Source of the DNA: Nissolia schottii
Taxonomy: Eukaryota; Streptophyta; Magnoliopsida; Fabales; Fabaceae
DNA length: 64,000 nt
NCBI GenBank assembly: GCA_003254905.1
Contig: QANU01075037.1
Coordinates: 682,533-746,532 of the forward strand
Direction of reading: 5' to 3'
Part shown: positions 33,162 through 46,150 of the stretch, in pieces
Position numbering within the stretch: the first letter of the stretch is position 1
Layout: each line of letters starts with the position of its first letter
Made by a program: the position numbers and the translations under genes
Notes under the pieces: generated by a model
Databases searched by the model: none
The model's input: the letters and a program-made list of their open reading frames with translations, nothing else
Told to the model about the DNA's origin: nothing

Positions 33162-36100
33162 GGGATCTAATGTTATGTTACAGTGCCCTGCAAATATGCT
33201 TCATGTCTGTATCGATTTTATTCTTGTTAAGTTTAATGCTCGGTTTTCGATCTTCTTGACCTGAGTTGCCTCTCTAGCGGTAGGCAATTTCAAGTTTGTG
33301 TACGCGTGAGCTGCCTATAGTAGGTCACCCATTTGCTTGAGGAATACTTTTACTTTGTACACTGCTTTGAGATTGAAAATCAATAGTGCTTGCCAATTTA
33401 ATTAGAGAATTGATTCCCATAATTTTTTTTAGAGAATTGCTATTTTTCCAAAATGTGTTCCCGTACAGAAACAATTGGCAGTTTCACTTAATTGACGAGG
33501 GCAGGTCACCTAAGTTTTATTAGGATGTCATTATTTATAATTTGCCTTAATACGATTTTGGTACCCTGAATTAGTCGGTAGTCAGTGAAATCTGAATATC
33601 AGTGCAAGGAAAAAAATAAAATAAAATCTGGTAGTCGGCGGAATTCTGGCTTTGGTCCCTATTAAAAAATTTTCTTTGGTTTTTTGGTGTTAAAAAAATT
33701 GTTTTTCACCCTTGTTGTTAGGTTGATCGGTTGACTGATAACTATGAAGTTTACTTAGTCCTTAGTCATATCTCATTTGGAAGTTAATTTAGCCAACATG
33801 ACAATTGCCGTCCATGTGACAAGAGGAAGATGTTGCTATTGTGCGGTGATGTGGTGTTGTGTTGCGATGTTGGTAATGGTTGTGGAGGGGAAGATGTAGA
33901 TAATGATGAAGTATGGGGGAATGGGTCTTTTGGAGTGGGTCAATAGTTACGTGTAAGTCCATTAGTAATTGTTAAGGTTTGCTAAATTAATGGTTAATTA
34001 GTTAACTGTTACGTTTAACGGAGGATCAAGGTTAGCAGGATTGTGTGGAAACTTGTAGAATCGTGCGATTGTATGATTCTTCGAGGCTTGGACGATCTGA
34101 TTTTATGTCGACGGGTCAGTGTTGCTGGATCGTGTGGGATCGCCGTGGAAGGGTGTAGGATTGTAGAATCGGGGATCCCACAAGAAGGCAAATAGAATTG
34201 GTGGAGGCGTGGAACAGATGAGCAATGAAGGGCTGAACCCCCAATTTCAAACCCAAGTCAGCAAATGGGTTAAGTAACCCGGCCCAATTAGTGAAGCAAC
34301 CCCTAATTTCAAACCCTGTTATCATTTTCATTTCTGAGCTTCCCCTTGCCTTGCCTTGCCACTTCTCTCTGAGTCCTCTCTTCTGCTTTTCTGCTGCATG
34401 TGACTGTGTCTGTGACAGGCGGCCGCCGTGTCGTGTGGCCGTCGGAGAAGCGTGGGTGTGAAGTGAGTGAGAGACGACGAGCGTGTGGCTGGCGGCGTGC
34501 GTGTGCAGTGCCGCGAAAGAAAGCACTTGCCTTCTTCACTCTTGCCTTCAGGTATGAATATGGTCTCATGACTCATGGGCAATGGAGAGGAAAAGTTATT
34601 TTGTCTTCTGTGGCTTGCTTCTTGGTTTAGGATTTAGAATACTTTGATTGTGGCTTGGCTTTCCAACCTCACTCATTCATTTGCTGGCAAAATAAAGTTT
34701 ATCCTTCAAAGAAAAATGGTTTTCATTTCCAATTTGCATCATAAAAATGCTTACTATCATAATTCATTATCCTTTTAAGAAAGAAACTGAATTTCTTTGC
34801 ATTCATATATAAAAGAGATTTTTTTTTCTTCAAATAATTGAATCACCTGGCTCATATATTGAAATTGAATCAATTTTGATGTTCATTATGCACAATATAT
34901 TTAACTTCTTATCCTCTCTTATGAACAATTTTGATGTTCCAAATAACACTGCTCTAATTGGTATGCTTAATCTATGAAAGTGTTTTCATCATGTACATAT
35001 CCCCTTTAGTTATCTATTTTCATTATCTATTCTAAGACATTGTTATTGCAGGATATTGAACGCTTTTGATTTTATGACTTGTGGATTTGTTATGTACCTA
35101 TGGTTGTGTTATTATTTTTCAAGACTTCCTAGCTTTTGATATTATGAATTATAATTTATAACTCTAGGTTGTGATTTGACAATGTAAGTTGTGACTTGTT
35201 TGAATTTATTTTGGTTAAGTGGATTTTATAATGTAGGTGTGCCTTATGGATTTATTATAATTATGTGGATTTGACAATGAAGGTGTGGCTTATGGATTCT
35301 TTTGTATATATAATTGTATGAATGCGCAGATTATATACTTTGATAGAATTTACGATACAAGTTATGATTCCACATTTTACGTTTTTGAATCCTCCTTCCG
35401 ATCCTACGTAGGATCTCGATCTTGCTAGCCGGTATGTGTGTGTGTGTGTGTGTATATATTTAGGACCAAGTTATATTGGTATAACTTTAAGCATTATTAC
35501 ATCACTTGATAACTTTTTATTACATACAAATTTTATCAATTTAACTGTTAAATTATAACTAACAATCGTATAGATCATTCATGTCAAGTTTTAAAGAAAT
35601 TGAACATCAATATGGATGTGATCAAATAAATCTTATTTTCATACATCTGAATCATACGCATTACATCGATTTTGATATGTGTAAAGAACATATAAAAAAG
35701 TTTCAGATTAAAACAAAATTTTATACACGTGCTCTATAAAATATGAATTTTTAATTCACCGGCAGGGTTTTCAAACAGTTAGAAAGTTATTAATTGGTGT
35801 AGCAATTGTTTAAAATTACACCGGTGTAACTTGATTCTAATTATATGGGGCCAAAATTGAAAAAAGAATTATTTAAGGTCAAACTCAAAATTAAAAATTT
35901 ATTAGAAACTAAAATTGTAGTTCTCTTATAATTTTTACATTTTTTTTGAAAAAAAATGTAAAAAAAAAGTAGAGTGAATGTTCACGTGGTTGGTTCAAAA
36001 GGAAATAGGGTTTGAACATATGAAATTTGAGACAGTGAAACCAACCTCTACAATGAGGTGACGTTTCTAGTGTACCAATGAAAGAGGGACACTTTGCATG

Positions 36101-38640
36101 TGCATCTATTTCTTCATTGTAAATTGCATTTTCAATGAATATCCACCGTTCAGTTCGCGATGAAATGCATCTAATGGAGTACAGAGGGAGTCTTTTATTG
36201 TGGAAAAGGTAGCAAAAGGAGCTTCGTAGAGGCAACAACACTAGTTAGCACTGATGGGGAACACAAGAAAAAGTGAGTATAAATAGGTGGTTATGAATAG
36301 CGGGTGTGAGTGAAAAGCTACTCTATTGGATATAAAATATGAATTTATAAAAAAAATTATTTTTTATATTATAGGTCAGGAATTAAAAATTTTAATCAAT
36401 TTAATGAGAGACAAAAAGTGGTTATTTTTTTTAATTCTCTTTATTAATAGCATAGATTACCCAAAAAAATTGATTAAAATTTAAAGAGTAGCGTGTATTT
36501 TTAATTAATTTAGGTTATGAAAAATGCAAACAAATATTTTAGGTACTAGGAAAATAATTAAATTTAATATGAGAAGTGACAAAATGAAAATATGAAATGT
36601 TTAAATAGATATTTTTGGAACCAATTATTACAAAATTTGTGTTCAGGAGATATGTCTCTATCGTCTCTCTTTTTTAGAGGATGAAAATTGGCTTAAAAAT
36701 TGTCATGGGACGAGCACAATTTTAGAATTTTTGTCTTTATTCTCTTCTTTAAATATATTTTTGTTTTTATTGTCTCCATATTTTGTCTCAAAAAGCTTAC
36801 CAAACACTATCTCAGAGAGTTTTTTTTTTTTGGTACCCTCAATATTTTTAAAGGAACCAATACCTTGCGATAATTAGTTGTTTTTTTTTTCTTTCAAAAT
36901 AAAAAAAAAATAGTTGGTTCATGATTATTTGTAAATAACTACTCCTTTATGAAATGTACTGGTATTTTAAGGGTATTGATAATCAACCCTTACGAAGTCG
37001 TTTAACTCCGAAGATCGGTCAATAAAATGGTGAGAATGAGCTTTTCAGAGGTTTATAATTGAATCTACCGTCACATTTAAGTAACAAGTGGGGTTGATAC
37101 AAGTTGTCTCTTGGAGAGCTGAACAAAAAATTGAAATTACTATACGTTTAAATACAATGAGGGTTTTGAAAGGGTTTTGTCACAAATTATGTTCTAAAGC
37201 AATGAATTAAAAGTACCTACAAATGAAATTCACTGCAGAGGTGATTACTTGCATCAATTTCAAAAGATATTTCACACGGTGGTTAAGTTATCAATTAGAC
37301 AATCATCTAATTAATACATAATTTTATCTAATTGAATCACAATCATAATTCTATTAAGGATAGATTAGTCCAAGCCAAGCAAGTTACAATCACAACCCTA
37401 GGACAAAGTACTAACCTTAGGAATGTGAGAGTGCTATGTTACATAAAGAATAGTTTGAGTGACAATTTGAGAGGAACAAACGCAACCTATGTAGTCGTGT
37501 ATGGCAAATTCACAAATCGTTTATACTTTTAATAGATTAGGCTACACTAAGAGATTGGGTAGTCACTCTAAGTAAAGATAATCGTTCGACCTGACTGGGA
37601 TAGGAACTCCAACCATAAGTTAACTAGATTAATAATTGCATAACAATGTTTTAGGATAATTGTGTGTGTTTGTTTATGAGCACACCTGAGTCAATAGAAG
37701 GCAAGTCATTAGCCCTACTGTTCTTTCCACCTTTTGCTTTTCTTATATTTTGTGTAATTGGTAATTTTATCCTTGTTGCTATATCTTCAACCTCATCTCT
37801 ATTAGTTCAATTTAGTAATTTATTGATTAAAGTCAAACGTGTAAAATTATCCTCATGAGTTCGACAACCTAAATTTTAATTTAATACTCACTCTTATCAC
37901 TTATACGAACTAATGCACTTGCTAGTGTTACGAAATTCGCATCAATGAGATAGCCTAAAACTTACTAAATCAGTAAAAAAGTCAATAGTAAAAGTTAATT
38001 ATAGAAAAAGTTATCAGTCAGTGATCAATCCCAAAAAATAAAAAAATTTGACCAATATTTTAAGTACAGTCTAAGTACTTAATTATAGTTTAACAGTCTA
38101 ATTAAGTATTAATCTTAATTATAATTCATAATCATGATTGACTCTAATCCTAATCAATTTCCTAATCACACTTATCATCTTATTCTCTCATACACTAATT
38201 AAGTAAGTTTGTTGTGCCATGAGATAAGACTTTTCTTTGGTTGTTTTTGTCAATATACGGGTTGGATGTGCTCTACTCATAGAAAAAATTCTTCCTTAAT
38301 TCAATGTATTTATATACAATTATAATCAAATATATTATATAGTCAAAAACACTTATTATGAAAATGATGGAGTAAGTAGTTATGAGCGTAATGAACCTAA
38401 TACTCTGTGGCCGATCAAAATTTTCTACACCGTTCTAATGTTTTGTTTTTGTTTTTGTTTTTGTTTTGTTTTTTTTGTTTTTATATATATTGGTCCATTC
38501 TATTTTAGTTAGATTACCTACCCTCGAACGTCAATCCACGTGGAGACCGGCAGCATTTCTTTCCGGACAAGCATAAAACAACTTCTATGCTTAGTTTTAG
38601 TCGGCCGTTTGGGCTGAGCAAAAATGTTTCCTTTTTTTTT
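33162..38640. other. Long intergenic region with repeat debris
   Basis: 33162-33420 is probably AP-1 sigma 3' UTR. 34330-34550 is a GC-rich island ending in a splice-donor-like CAG|GTATGAA, with low-complexity open frames on both strands; no protein recognised. A (GT)n run lies at 35432-35453. 37270-37960 looks like the non-coding part of an LTR retrotransposon (loosely similar in style to 52000-52610). No gene can be supported. Confidence 0.5.
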
Positions 38641-38649
38641 AACAAAAAT

Positions 38650-39530
38650 GCTTCATGTACACCCCAAAATGATACACCCGTTCATACACCCCTCTTTTAT
38701 GCGGTTTTATACGTAATTAATGATGATTATACGTAAAACGTATAATTATACACAACGCGCGCCCAACCCCGAACCCCGTTCTCGCCATCGTTTTCGCTTA
38801 TCATCTTCAACCTCTCATCCTCTCATCTTCAACCCTTGTTCTGTTATGTTCATTGTCGTCATCCTCATCATTTTTTCATCCTCTCATCCTCTCATCATCA
38901 TCATCCTTCTCATCCTCCTCATCTTCATCATTTTATCATGTCAAATTTGATTAAAATTGAATTAAGATGATAAAATGCTAGTTTTCTTTTTAAAATAGAT
39001 GAAATCTATCTTTAACAATGGTGGTAAGGGTCTATGTTGCAGAATATGAAATCTGAATAGAGTGCACAATGTAATATTGCAGATTATGATATCAGATTTT
39101 TAGTGCACAAACATTATATGAATATGTGCACAAACATTATATGCCCTTGTGCACAAACATTTAGCACTTGTTCACAGCACTGTGATTTTATTCAAACATA
39201 TCAGATTTTAGTGCAGAATCTGATATATGTGATTTGAATGCACAATCTTTTATATGAGTACGAGAGTGAAGAGGGGGATGAGAGATGGCAATGATGAGAG
39301 TGAAGAAAGAACGAAGGATGACAGTGATGAGAGATGAGAGTGACGAGAGAGGAGAGAAGACAGAAGGAAGTGGAAGCAGGAAGGTTTTCTGATGTGCGTG
39401 AGTTCACTCGCGTGTGGCTGAGAGTGGGAGAGAAAGTGGACGGGGCAGTTATTTGAGGGGCCCACCGTATTATAATACGAGTGTATATATGGTGTATCAC
39501 TTTGGGGTGTATATGTAGCATCACTGTTTT
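38650..39530. mobile_element. DNA element with terminal inverted repeats
   Basis: The left end at 38650 (GCTTCATGTACACCCCAAAA followed by TGATACACC) is matched by the reverse of 39525-39490 (GCTACATATACACCCCAAAG followed by TGATACACC). Inside are TCATCCTC-rich tracts on opposite strands at each end (38800-38940 plus; 39250-39370 minus) and a central run of TGTGCACAAACATTATATG words (39095-39165). About 0.9 kb, no coding sequence. No clear target-site duplication seen. Confidence 0.65.
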
Positions 39531-39534
39531 TTTA

Positions 39535-41260
39535 ATCTATTACATATATACAAATGATTCACTTTAGTAATCAATTTTTTGGTGTCCTCAATTTTTTTAT
39601 TCCAAAATTATCTTTACATTTTTTTTTGTTAGTTATTCATTCATCATGCATTATAAATAGGTACTTCTATCAATAACTTATTCCATAAAATAAAACTACC
39701 CATCTTTTACAAAAATAAAAAAATATGATTTGGCAGAGACTAAAGTTCTTGTCAAGTTACTAATAAATATAACTTTTTATCTGTATAGTATGGAAGGTCG
39801 TTAACGTGAGAAATATGAGTGATTTACTTGTGTATAAGTTAATGTATTAGTTTTACTTTCTTAAACTAGTTTAATCATACTAACGTTTTAGTTTACTTTT
39901 CATTATTTATTATTCAATAATTATTTCGTAACATTAATTAATCATATGTATATATATATATAGACACATATATTATAAAATATAGATTTTGTGTTCACTC
40001 CGATTGAACTTGAGTTGCACCGTTTAAACTAATAAACCTTTGATCCATCACCTTGTCTTCAATGCCTAGTCCAATTTTGAAAACTTATTAAGATGCTGCT
40101 TTTAAGTTATGGCCAAGATCTTGATTGGAAAAAATCTGCATATGTAGTAGGGACAATAACTGTTATTTATTTTTTTCTTTGTGCTTCTGAAATTCGTCCA
40201 GTCTATTGAACGCAAATGAATTTCCTGAGTTTTAGATGCATAGTTGTATGGCATAAACCCAATAGCTTGCCCACCAATTAAACACCGACTTAAACCTTTG
40301 TCGATCTATGACGTCAACAAGTATTAGCGGCATTTTCATCATGCAGTTTTTACTTTGCAGAGAACCAGACAAAACTTGCACAATTACAGGATTTACCCAG
40401 AGCGCTTCAAAGAATAAACCCTCGTACAGGAAATTCTAGGTCTCAAACTCAATACATAAAACATAAATTGGACACAGCATAGCTGTGTTAAAACCTCAAT
40501 ATTACATCCTCAATACTGTTTTGTCACTTCACCTCATTTTGTTAAATTGTGAGGGCATTCATATTCATTGATATTAAAGATACATGACTACTAATGTTAC
40601 AAGCTGAACCAGCTAAAAGAAAGTGCTCCGTCGACACTGCTTGTTGGTTATTCAACATAGCCCACTCTCACTCTACCCCAAGACAAGGGAAAGGAAAAAA
40701 AAATGTTAGCAAAAGTAAAAAAAAAAAAAAGAAAAAGTAAATGAAAGAGGTGCTTGCTGGTCTAGTCAATAACTTATCCCAATGGAATCCCTGCAAGCAA
40801 TGGTTTATGATTCTCATCATTTCTGAACTCAACTGGGACTTCGAAGAAACAAGACAAGTATTAGACCTGTGTGGTTTTAATCTACATTTCTTGCTTTTAT
40901 TTCCTGTTTTCAATTTTAATAACAAAATTATCACACTGTTTTTCTTTATGTTTACTGTTTTCAAGATTTTGTGAATTAAACAAACAACTGTTTTTTCCTT
41001 GTTTCCTTCAACAACAAAAAAAAAACAGAGAACACAACAAAAAGGAGTGAGTTTTGTAATTAAAAATAAAAAATAAGAAATTAAAACAAAAAACCAAGCA
41101 TGCCCTAAATTTTCTTCAAGAAATACAAATTCATCAAGCGAAACAAGATCAGTTTTTCATTATAGCATTTCCAACAAGCTTCCATGCATAGTATCAATGT
41201 TATTACTTATTACCACCACTTCATCATTAAAATCATGTTAATCAAAGAAGAATAACATTT
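39535..41260. other. 3' side of the BPM gene, AT-rich
   Basis: Non-coding. A good splice donor (GAG|GTAAGT) lies at 41365, just after the BPM stop codon, so the BPM 3' UTR may be spliced with a further exon somewhere below 41300. No other gene recognised. Confidence 0.45.
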
Positions 41261-41369
41261 ACATTTTGTTTTGCATTCCTCACCCATCTCCCGTCCACAC
41301 TTCGGCTTATGCAGTCCCTGCCGTGATCTACCATTTAGCCTAACTGACAAATGATGGTAACTTACCTCA

Positions 41370-44300
41370 TCAGGCTTCTTGCCCTGGACTCCTATCGTTG
41401 TTGTTAACACCATCAGAAAGGTGAACCCATAGGCTTTGACTTCTTTCAACTCCATTTTCCCATGTTTGTTGTCTTACACTTCTATCATTGGTGTCCCCAC
41501 CATCAGAGAACTGGGCCCACACACTTCGACATTTTCCTTCTCCACTAAATTCCCCTTCACATCCTGCCACTGTCTTCAGCAGTTCTGATTGTAGCAATGG
41601 ACAGTTTTCCTTAAGATACTCAAAACCATCAGATTGCATCACAGCTGCAACAGATAGAATAAAAGGGATATAATGAGAATCAAATGCATATAGATCTGCG
41701 TGACACAGCATGTTCATTTCCCAGTTTCCAGGCTATTTATTGAAAAAGAAAATGCTACAACAAGACAAACAGATCTGTATAAAGGATGTGATGTAGGAAG
41801 CACAAAATTGATATGTGTGCTAACTTGCAAAGTCTAGTAATAGTAATTCCAAGTGCAAGCATAACGTAAGCTGAGTGGCTAAGTCAATCTTCTTTATTTA
41901 TTTCTTTCTTCTTTTATGAACAATAACGACAAAACCTTTACCCACTAATTGGGGCAGGTAATATGGATCAAATGAAGCAATTGTGCCATATTTATCATAG
42001 ACCATATCTCAAGACAAGTCATTTAAACCTAAGTCATTCATAATGGTTTCATTCATAGTTTTTCTTGATCCCCCTCTACCTCTATTAGGCCACCCTCCAT
42101 CTAATACACTCTTCTTACGTGGGCTTCTAAAGATCTACTCACATGACTTAACCACCTAAGGTGAAATAACACCATCTTTTTCACAATAGGTACTACTTCA
42201 ACTTTCTCTATAATGCATAAATTTGGATTCTCTAAATTGAAATCCCATGTAAAATGAGAAAGCGTGAAATTATCCACCCTTAGATCATTTGATGGGACGC
42301 ACACAATGCAATATATTAATCCAAGGGTGGATAACCCATCATTTTCTAACTTTACAAGTAATCTAACTTTAGACGATTATCTTGTCAAGTGTATTCACAC
42401 ATTCATCACAATATTCTCATCTCCTCAACATTGAGCTTATTCTCTTGTTGGTTTTATGCTGTCCAATATTTTCATACATCATTATATAAACTAGTACCCC
42501 TCTTAATCATCCTCAATTAAATACGGAACAAAAAGCATGAGGTGCAGTGCAAAGAACTGAAAGAAGAAAGCAACGAAATAATGTTCAACAGAAACCTCCA
42601 AAAGTAGAGCACTGAAAAGAGTTAGGAGATGAAAGAATAGATAGTAGAAACTGAACGTTGGAGCCTCTGCAATCTTTTCTCACCACCAAATGGATCATTC
42701 AGCTCAGATAAATTGGAAAATGTACAGCACCCAAAATTTAAATAGCTTTTTCCTCAAGAAAAGGGTCTTTCTTCCTGAATTATAAGTAACATAAGAGCTT
42801 GGATAGGTGGGTCAGATGAGGGTTTGTCTCTTTTTCATAATTCTATAAATATCTACCTTTTGAAAGACAATCTTTAATTTCTTGTAGACAAACAAAACTG
42901 GTTTAAGGATTATGCTCCTTAAGTTTTGCTGCTTCACAAGTTCGTTTTAGAAGTTCAGATTCCATACATCAAATTCCTACAGTATGAAAAACGTATTACA
43001 GGGCTTTTTCCATCAACATGAAAATGAGAACGGGGCAATAGGTTTGTTCATGTATAGCACAGTAAGTGATAAGTACTTCATCAGCAGTTACTATCCTATT
43101 ACTGTTTGATATCTAAATTTTCACTTAACAAAGAGGATGTGTGTAAGAATGTAAGTAAATGAATTCATTTAAGCATACCACGAGCCTCAGAATAAGCACA
43201 GTCCTTATAACCAAGTTTAAGGCTAGAAGCCTAGAACCACAGTAAGTGGCCATAAAGCAAAAGACAAAGGTTATCAAATATGGTCTACTGGTTTGTCAAA
43301 TAACAGACATAATATCACTGATGAAATGATGAATACTCAATACTGCAGAGTGCAGACACCAAAATGATGCTAAAATACTATAAGCTAAAAAGTAACGGTA
43401 TCAATTCAGGACCACTAGGGGGGAAATAAGAAGGAAATCTCACCGACAAGGTTTTCAGCAGAAAATTGTAGGCAGATGGACTTTAGTTCTGTAGCATGAT
43501 AACGATCAGCAAGGGCCAAGATATAAGCAACAGAATCTATAGATATATCTTTGCAGAGTACAGACTCGCACATCAACTTAAGTCTTGGCAAACCATACTT
43601 CTCAGCAGCAGCTAACAATTTTGCTGCAAATGTGTCAGATACCGAAGGCAAGAATGTTGACCGTGACATAAAGAGCTCTTCATCTTCTATAAGAGTGTCT
43701 CTATAAATAAAATGAAGTAAAGCCTGCTCTCAACAATAAAACCCAAAAAACATAAGAGAACCAAGTTAACAATGTGTTACACTATATTGATTAGCATGCA
43801 AATTGCAAGGATTAAATTAACAATGTGCTACGCTATATTGATTAGCATGCAAATTGCAAGGATTAAAAAATAATCAGAAAAGGAAAGGGTAAGTGCTACC
43901 TTGAAAACCTTAGGTTCCATGTCAGTAACAACTATGTCATGATCATCTTCCTCCATCTGATTGAAAAACTCTGTTTCAAATGCGCTTGACCGAGCAGCCA
44001 ACACAAGCTTATGTGCATGAAATCTCTCTCCATTTACAGAGAAAGTAACATCAGAGCCTTCCTCATTCTCTAACAGCATGCCAAAATGCGATCCAATATC
44101 AGATTCAGGAACTTGAATCGTGTTTAATTTTGAACAATCTATAGATGACACCACAACACCAACCGTGCAGTTTATCTTCAAGCAGTCATCCTTAAGGAAG
44201 CTTGATGCCTCAAGCTGAGCTCGTTTGAAGAATCGCTTATAGCCCCTAACACACATAAAAGAGTAGCACATACACCAACCAGTTCGTAAAGTACATCACA

Positions 44301-45596
44301 AAAGGAAAATGGTTGATGCTCATCCTCTAGAATCACATCACCTCACCTCACATTTGTGTGAGATGTCGAAATCATAATATTGAACGCTTACAACAGTAGG
44401 AACAAATGTGTCTATGTAGAAGAAGATGAGGTGGAACCAGTAGTAAGCAGATGATAAAAACCAAGCAGATATGAGGTGATAAGTATGCCAATATGTGTAA
44501 CCATAGACTATATGCAAAGTACATCACAAAATCAGAAGGTTTTCAATAAATCTTACATGTGTCTAAACAAACAAAAACAGCACGTTTGGTTTATCTGAAA
44601 TTTAAGGAAAATTTGCCCTTTTTTCCCTTCCAAAGTTGATGTCATAAATAGTCAACAAAATTGTACACCCGTTGTCAACTGCTTAACACATCCCTCCTCT
44701 TTTATTCAGGCTTAAAATCGGCCAAGTAAAGATTCACAATAAAGCACAACAATTTATCTTCATCTTTCTTCCAAATTCACGTTAGTAAAAGGCGTACACC
44801 ATATGGGCTTTGCAAAGCAGTGCCAATGAGGATCCAAGAGTGGAAAAAATTGATTGAAAAATGTAAGATTGTCCTAAGGGCACTCGTTGGCAAAACACAT
44901 ATTAGAAACACAAAACAAGTTACTCCAAACACGGATGCCGATTCATGAATGTACAACAACCAAAATAAATCATAACACCTACAGGGAAGCCAAAATAGTT
45001 GCAGATAGACTTGGGAATTGGGCCCTAGACCACAATTACAAGATTAGTGATCCTCAAATCTTGATCCCGAAACACTTGGTCGTTTCTTTCTTTAGGCCTT
45101 CCCGGCCTCCATAATTCAAGAATATATATAAAAAGAAAAGAGATTGTGCCAAAGCTAATTGACGGAGCTAGTGAGTAAAAATAACTAACCACATGCTGCC
45201 GCGGTACTTGAGAGTGTAGGGCCCGCTCTCGAGGGAGCGGTCGAAGTGGCTGTGGACCTTGTGCTTGCCGTTGCCGCTCTGGTCGAGCAGCGTCAGCTCG
45301 AAGAGAGCGCGGACGTCGGTGCCGTCGCTGGCAAGCGCGATGAAGACCGACACGTAGGCGGAGTTGTCCTCCGGGTTCTTGCCGTCGGGGTAGAAGTATA
45401 TCGCCCACTGGTACCCTCCCACGCTGAACGTCTCGCTCGCTATGTGCTTACCCACGCCGATCCCCTTCGCAAGGGAGTATCCCTTTATCACGAACTTGTG
45501 CGAACCGTTCACCGTCTCCGTGACGGAACGGGAGCTCGTCCGCGACGCGAGGATACTCGTGTTGTTGTTGTTGTTGTTGTGGTGGTGGTGGTACAT
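41370..45596 (-). CDS. BPM: BTB/POZ and MATH domain protein, BPM family (4 exons, 435 aa)
   Basis: Substrate-recruiting adaptor of CUL3 E3 ubiquitin ligases. MATH binds the target (for example class I HD-ZIP or ERF factors in Arabidopsis), and BTB binds cullin 3 and dimerises. Exons: 45596-45190, 44245-43900, 43723-43444, 41644-41370; 1308 nt in frame. The N-terminus has short His and Asn runs. MATH spans about residues 30-165 ([47 protein letters not shown]-like end). BTB spans about 200-310 ([34 protein letters not shown]). The C-terminal BACK-like helices follow ([39 protein letters not shown]). Exon 1 is GC-rich. The C-terminal tail appears duplicated, making the protein about 28 aa longer than usual. 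Intron 3 contains a LINE fragment. Confidence 0.93.
41376..41543 (-). repeat. Tandem duplication in BPM last exon (2 units of about 84 bp)
   Basis: Unit 1 (41543-41461) encodes [20 protein letters not shown] followed by RQQ. Unit 2 (41460-41376) encodes [20 protein letters not shown] followed by PGQEA. They align as xxSxWxxxSDGxxxNDRS and share GGAAAATG at their starts. Divergence shows it is not recent. Confidence 0.6.
41890..42300 (-). pseudogene. LINE reverse-transcriptase C-terminal fragment in BPM intron 3
   Basis: The minus strand reads [20 protein letters not shown] followed by [17 protein letters not shown], a diverged version of the RW-GHV-RR-VRRV tail common to plant LINE-type pseudoproteins. 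A stop follows, then a non-coding tail containing the dispersed GGGGCAGGTAATATGGATCA motif at about 41952. No intact frame. Confidence 0.6.
43766..43867. repeat. 51-bp tandem duplication in BPM intron 2
   Basis: TTAACAATGTGYTACRCTAT and the next 31 bases occur twice (43766-43816 and 43817-43867) with two substitutions. It ends 33 bp below exon 2, so it lies just inside the donor side of intron 2. Confidence 0.95.
45555..45594. repeat. Coding trinucleotide runs at BPM N-terminus
   Basis: (GTT)n then (GTG)n on the plus strand encode the Asn and His runs at residues 3-12 of the BPM protein. Confidence 0.9.
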
Positions 45597-46150
45597 CTTC
45601 TCTCGCTTGGGTTTCTTTCTTTCTTTCTGTTGCTTCGATTGAATCGTAGAGGAGAAGAGAGAGTGAGTGGGTTTTTGTTTTTGTTTTTGTTTTTGTGTGT
45701 GGTTATTGGTTGGTTGGCAATTGATCTCTCTGCAGCGCGCGTGGCGTTGTTGTTGTTGATGTTGATAATGTTGCTGCGAGCATTTCTTCTTAGGTTTTCT
45801 GGAGAAAACGGGGATATTTTACGGGAAAGTGAGGGACAAAAATAAGCTGTAAATGTGATGGGGTTGTTCAGGGAGTTGGATCAAATATAATAATCTTATT
45901 AAATTTGAAAATACAAAAATAAATGGAAAAAAGATTGCAAGAAAAGTAATGTAAAGAGTACGGTGTACATGATCGGGTTGGTTCGGGTTCAACAGGACCC
46001 GTGTGTGTCCGCTTTTTTATACCAAAGATAGTTGATATATATTTGTATATATATTCCATGAAAATGAAATCACATGCATGTCCAAGGGACAAGCAGCAAA
46101 AGGAAAGTGGGGATCACCCAAAGTTGCTATAGCAACGAAGCAAAGAAATA
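45597..46150. promoter_or_regulatory. BPM 5' leader and promoter side
   Basis: Just above the start codon the minus strand carries an A/G-rich leader (reverse of TCTTCTCTCGCTTGGG) and a (TTTTTG)n run at 45676-45695. Individual promoter elements were not assigned. Confidence 0.4.

Noticed and set aside
34116..34630. Overlapping 76-136 codon frames in a GC-rich island
   Set aside because: No domain or family similarity recognised; His/Ser/Arg-rich low complexity. Kept only as a GC-rich island.
35909..36241. 110-codon minus-strand frame
   Set aside because: No recognised domain, no splice or promoter context, and an AT-rich poly-Phe end; not supported as a gene.
45246..45845. 199-codon plus-strand frame opposite BPM exon 1
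   Set aside because: Shadow of the GC-rich MATH-domain exon; the minus strand gives a clear protein family.
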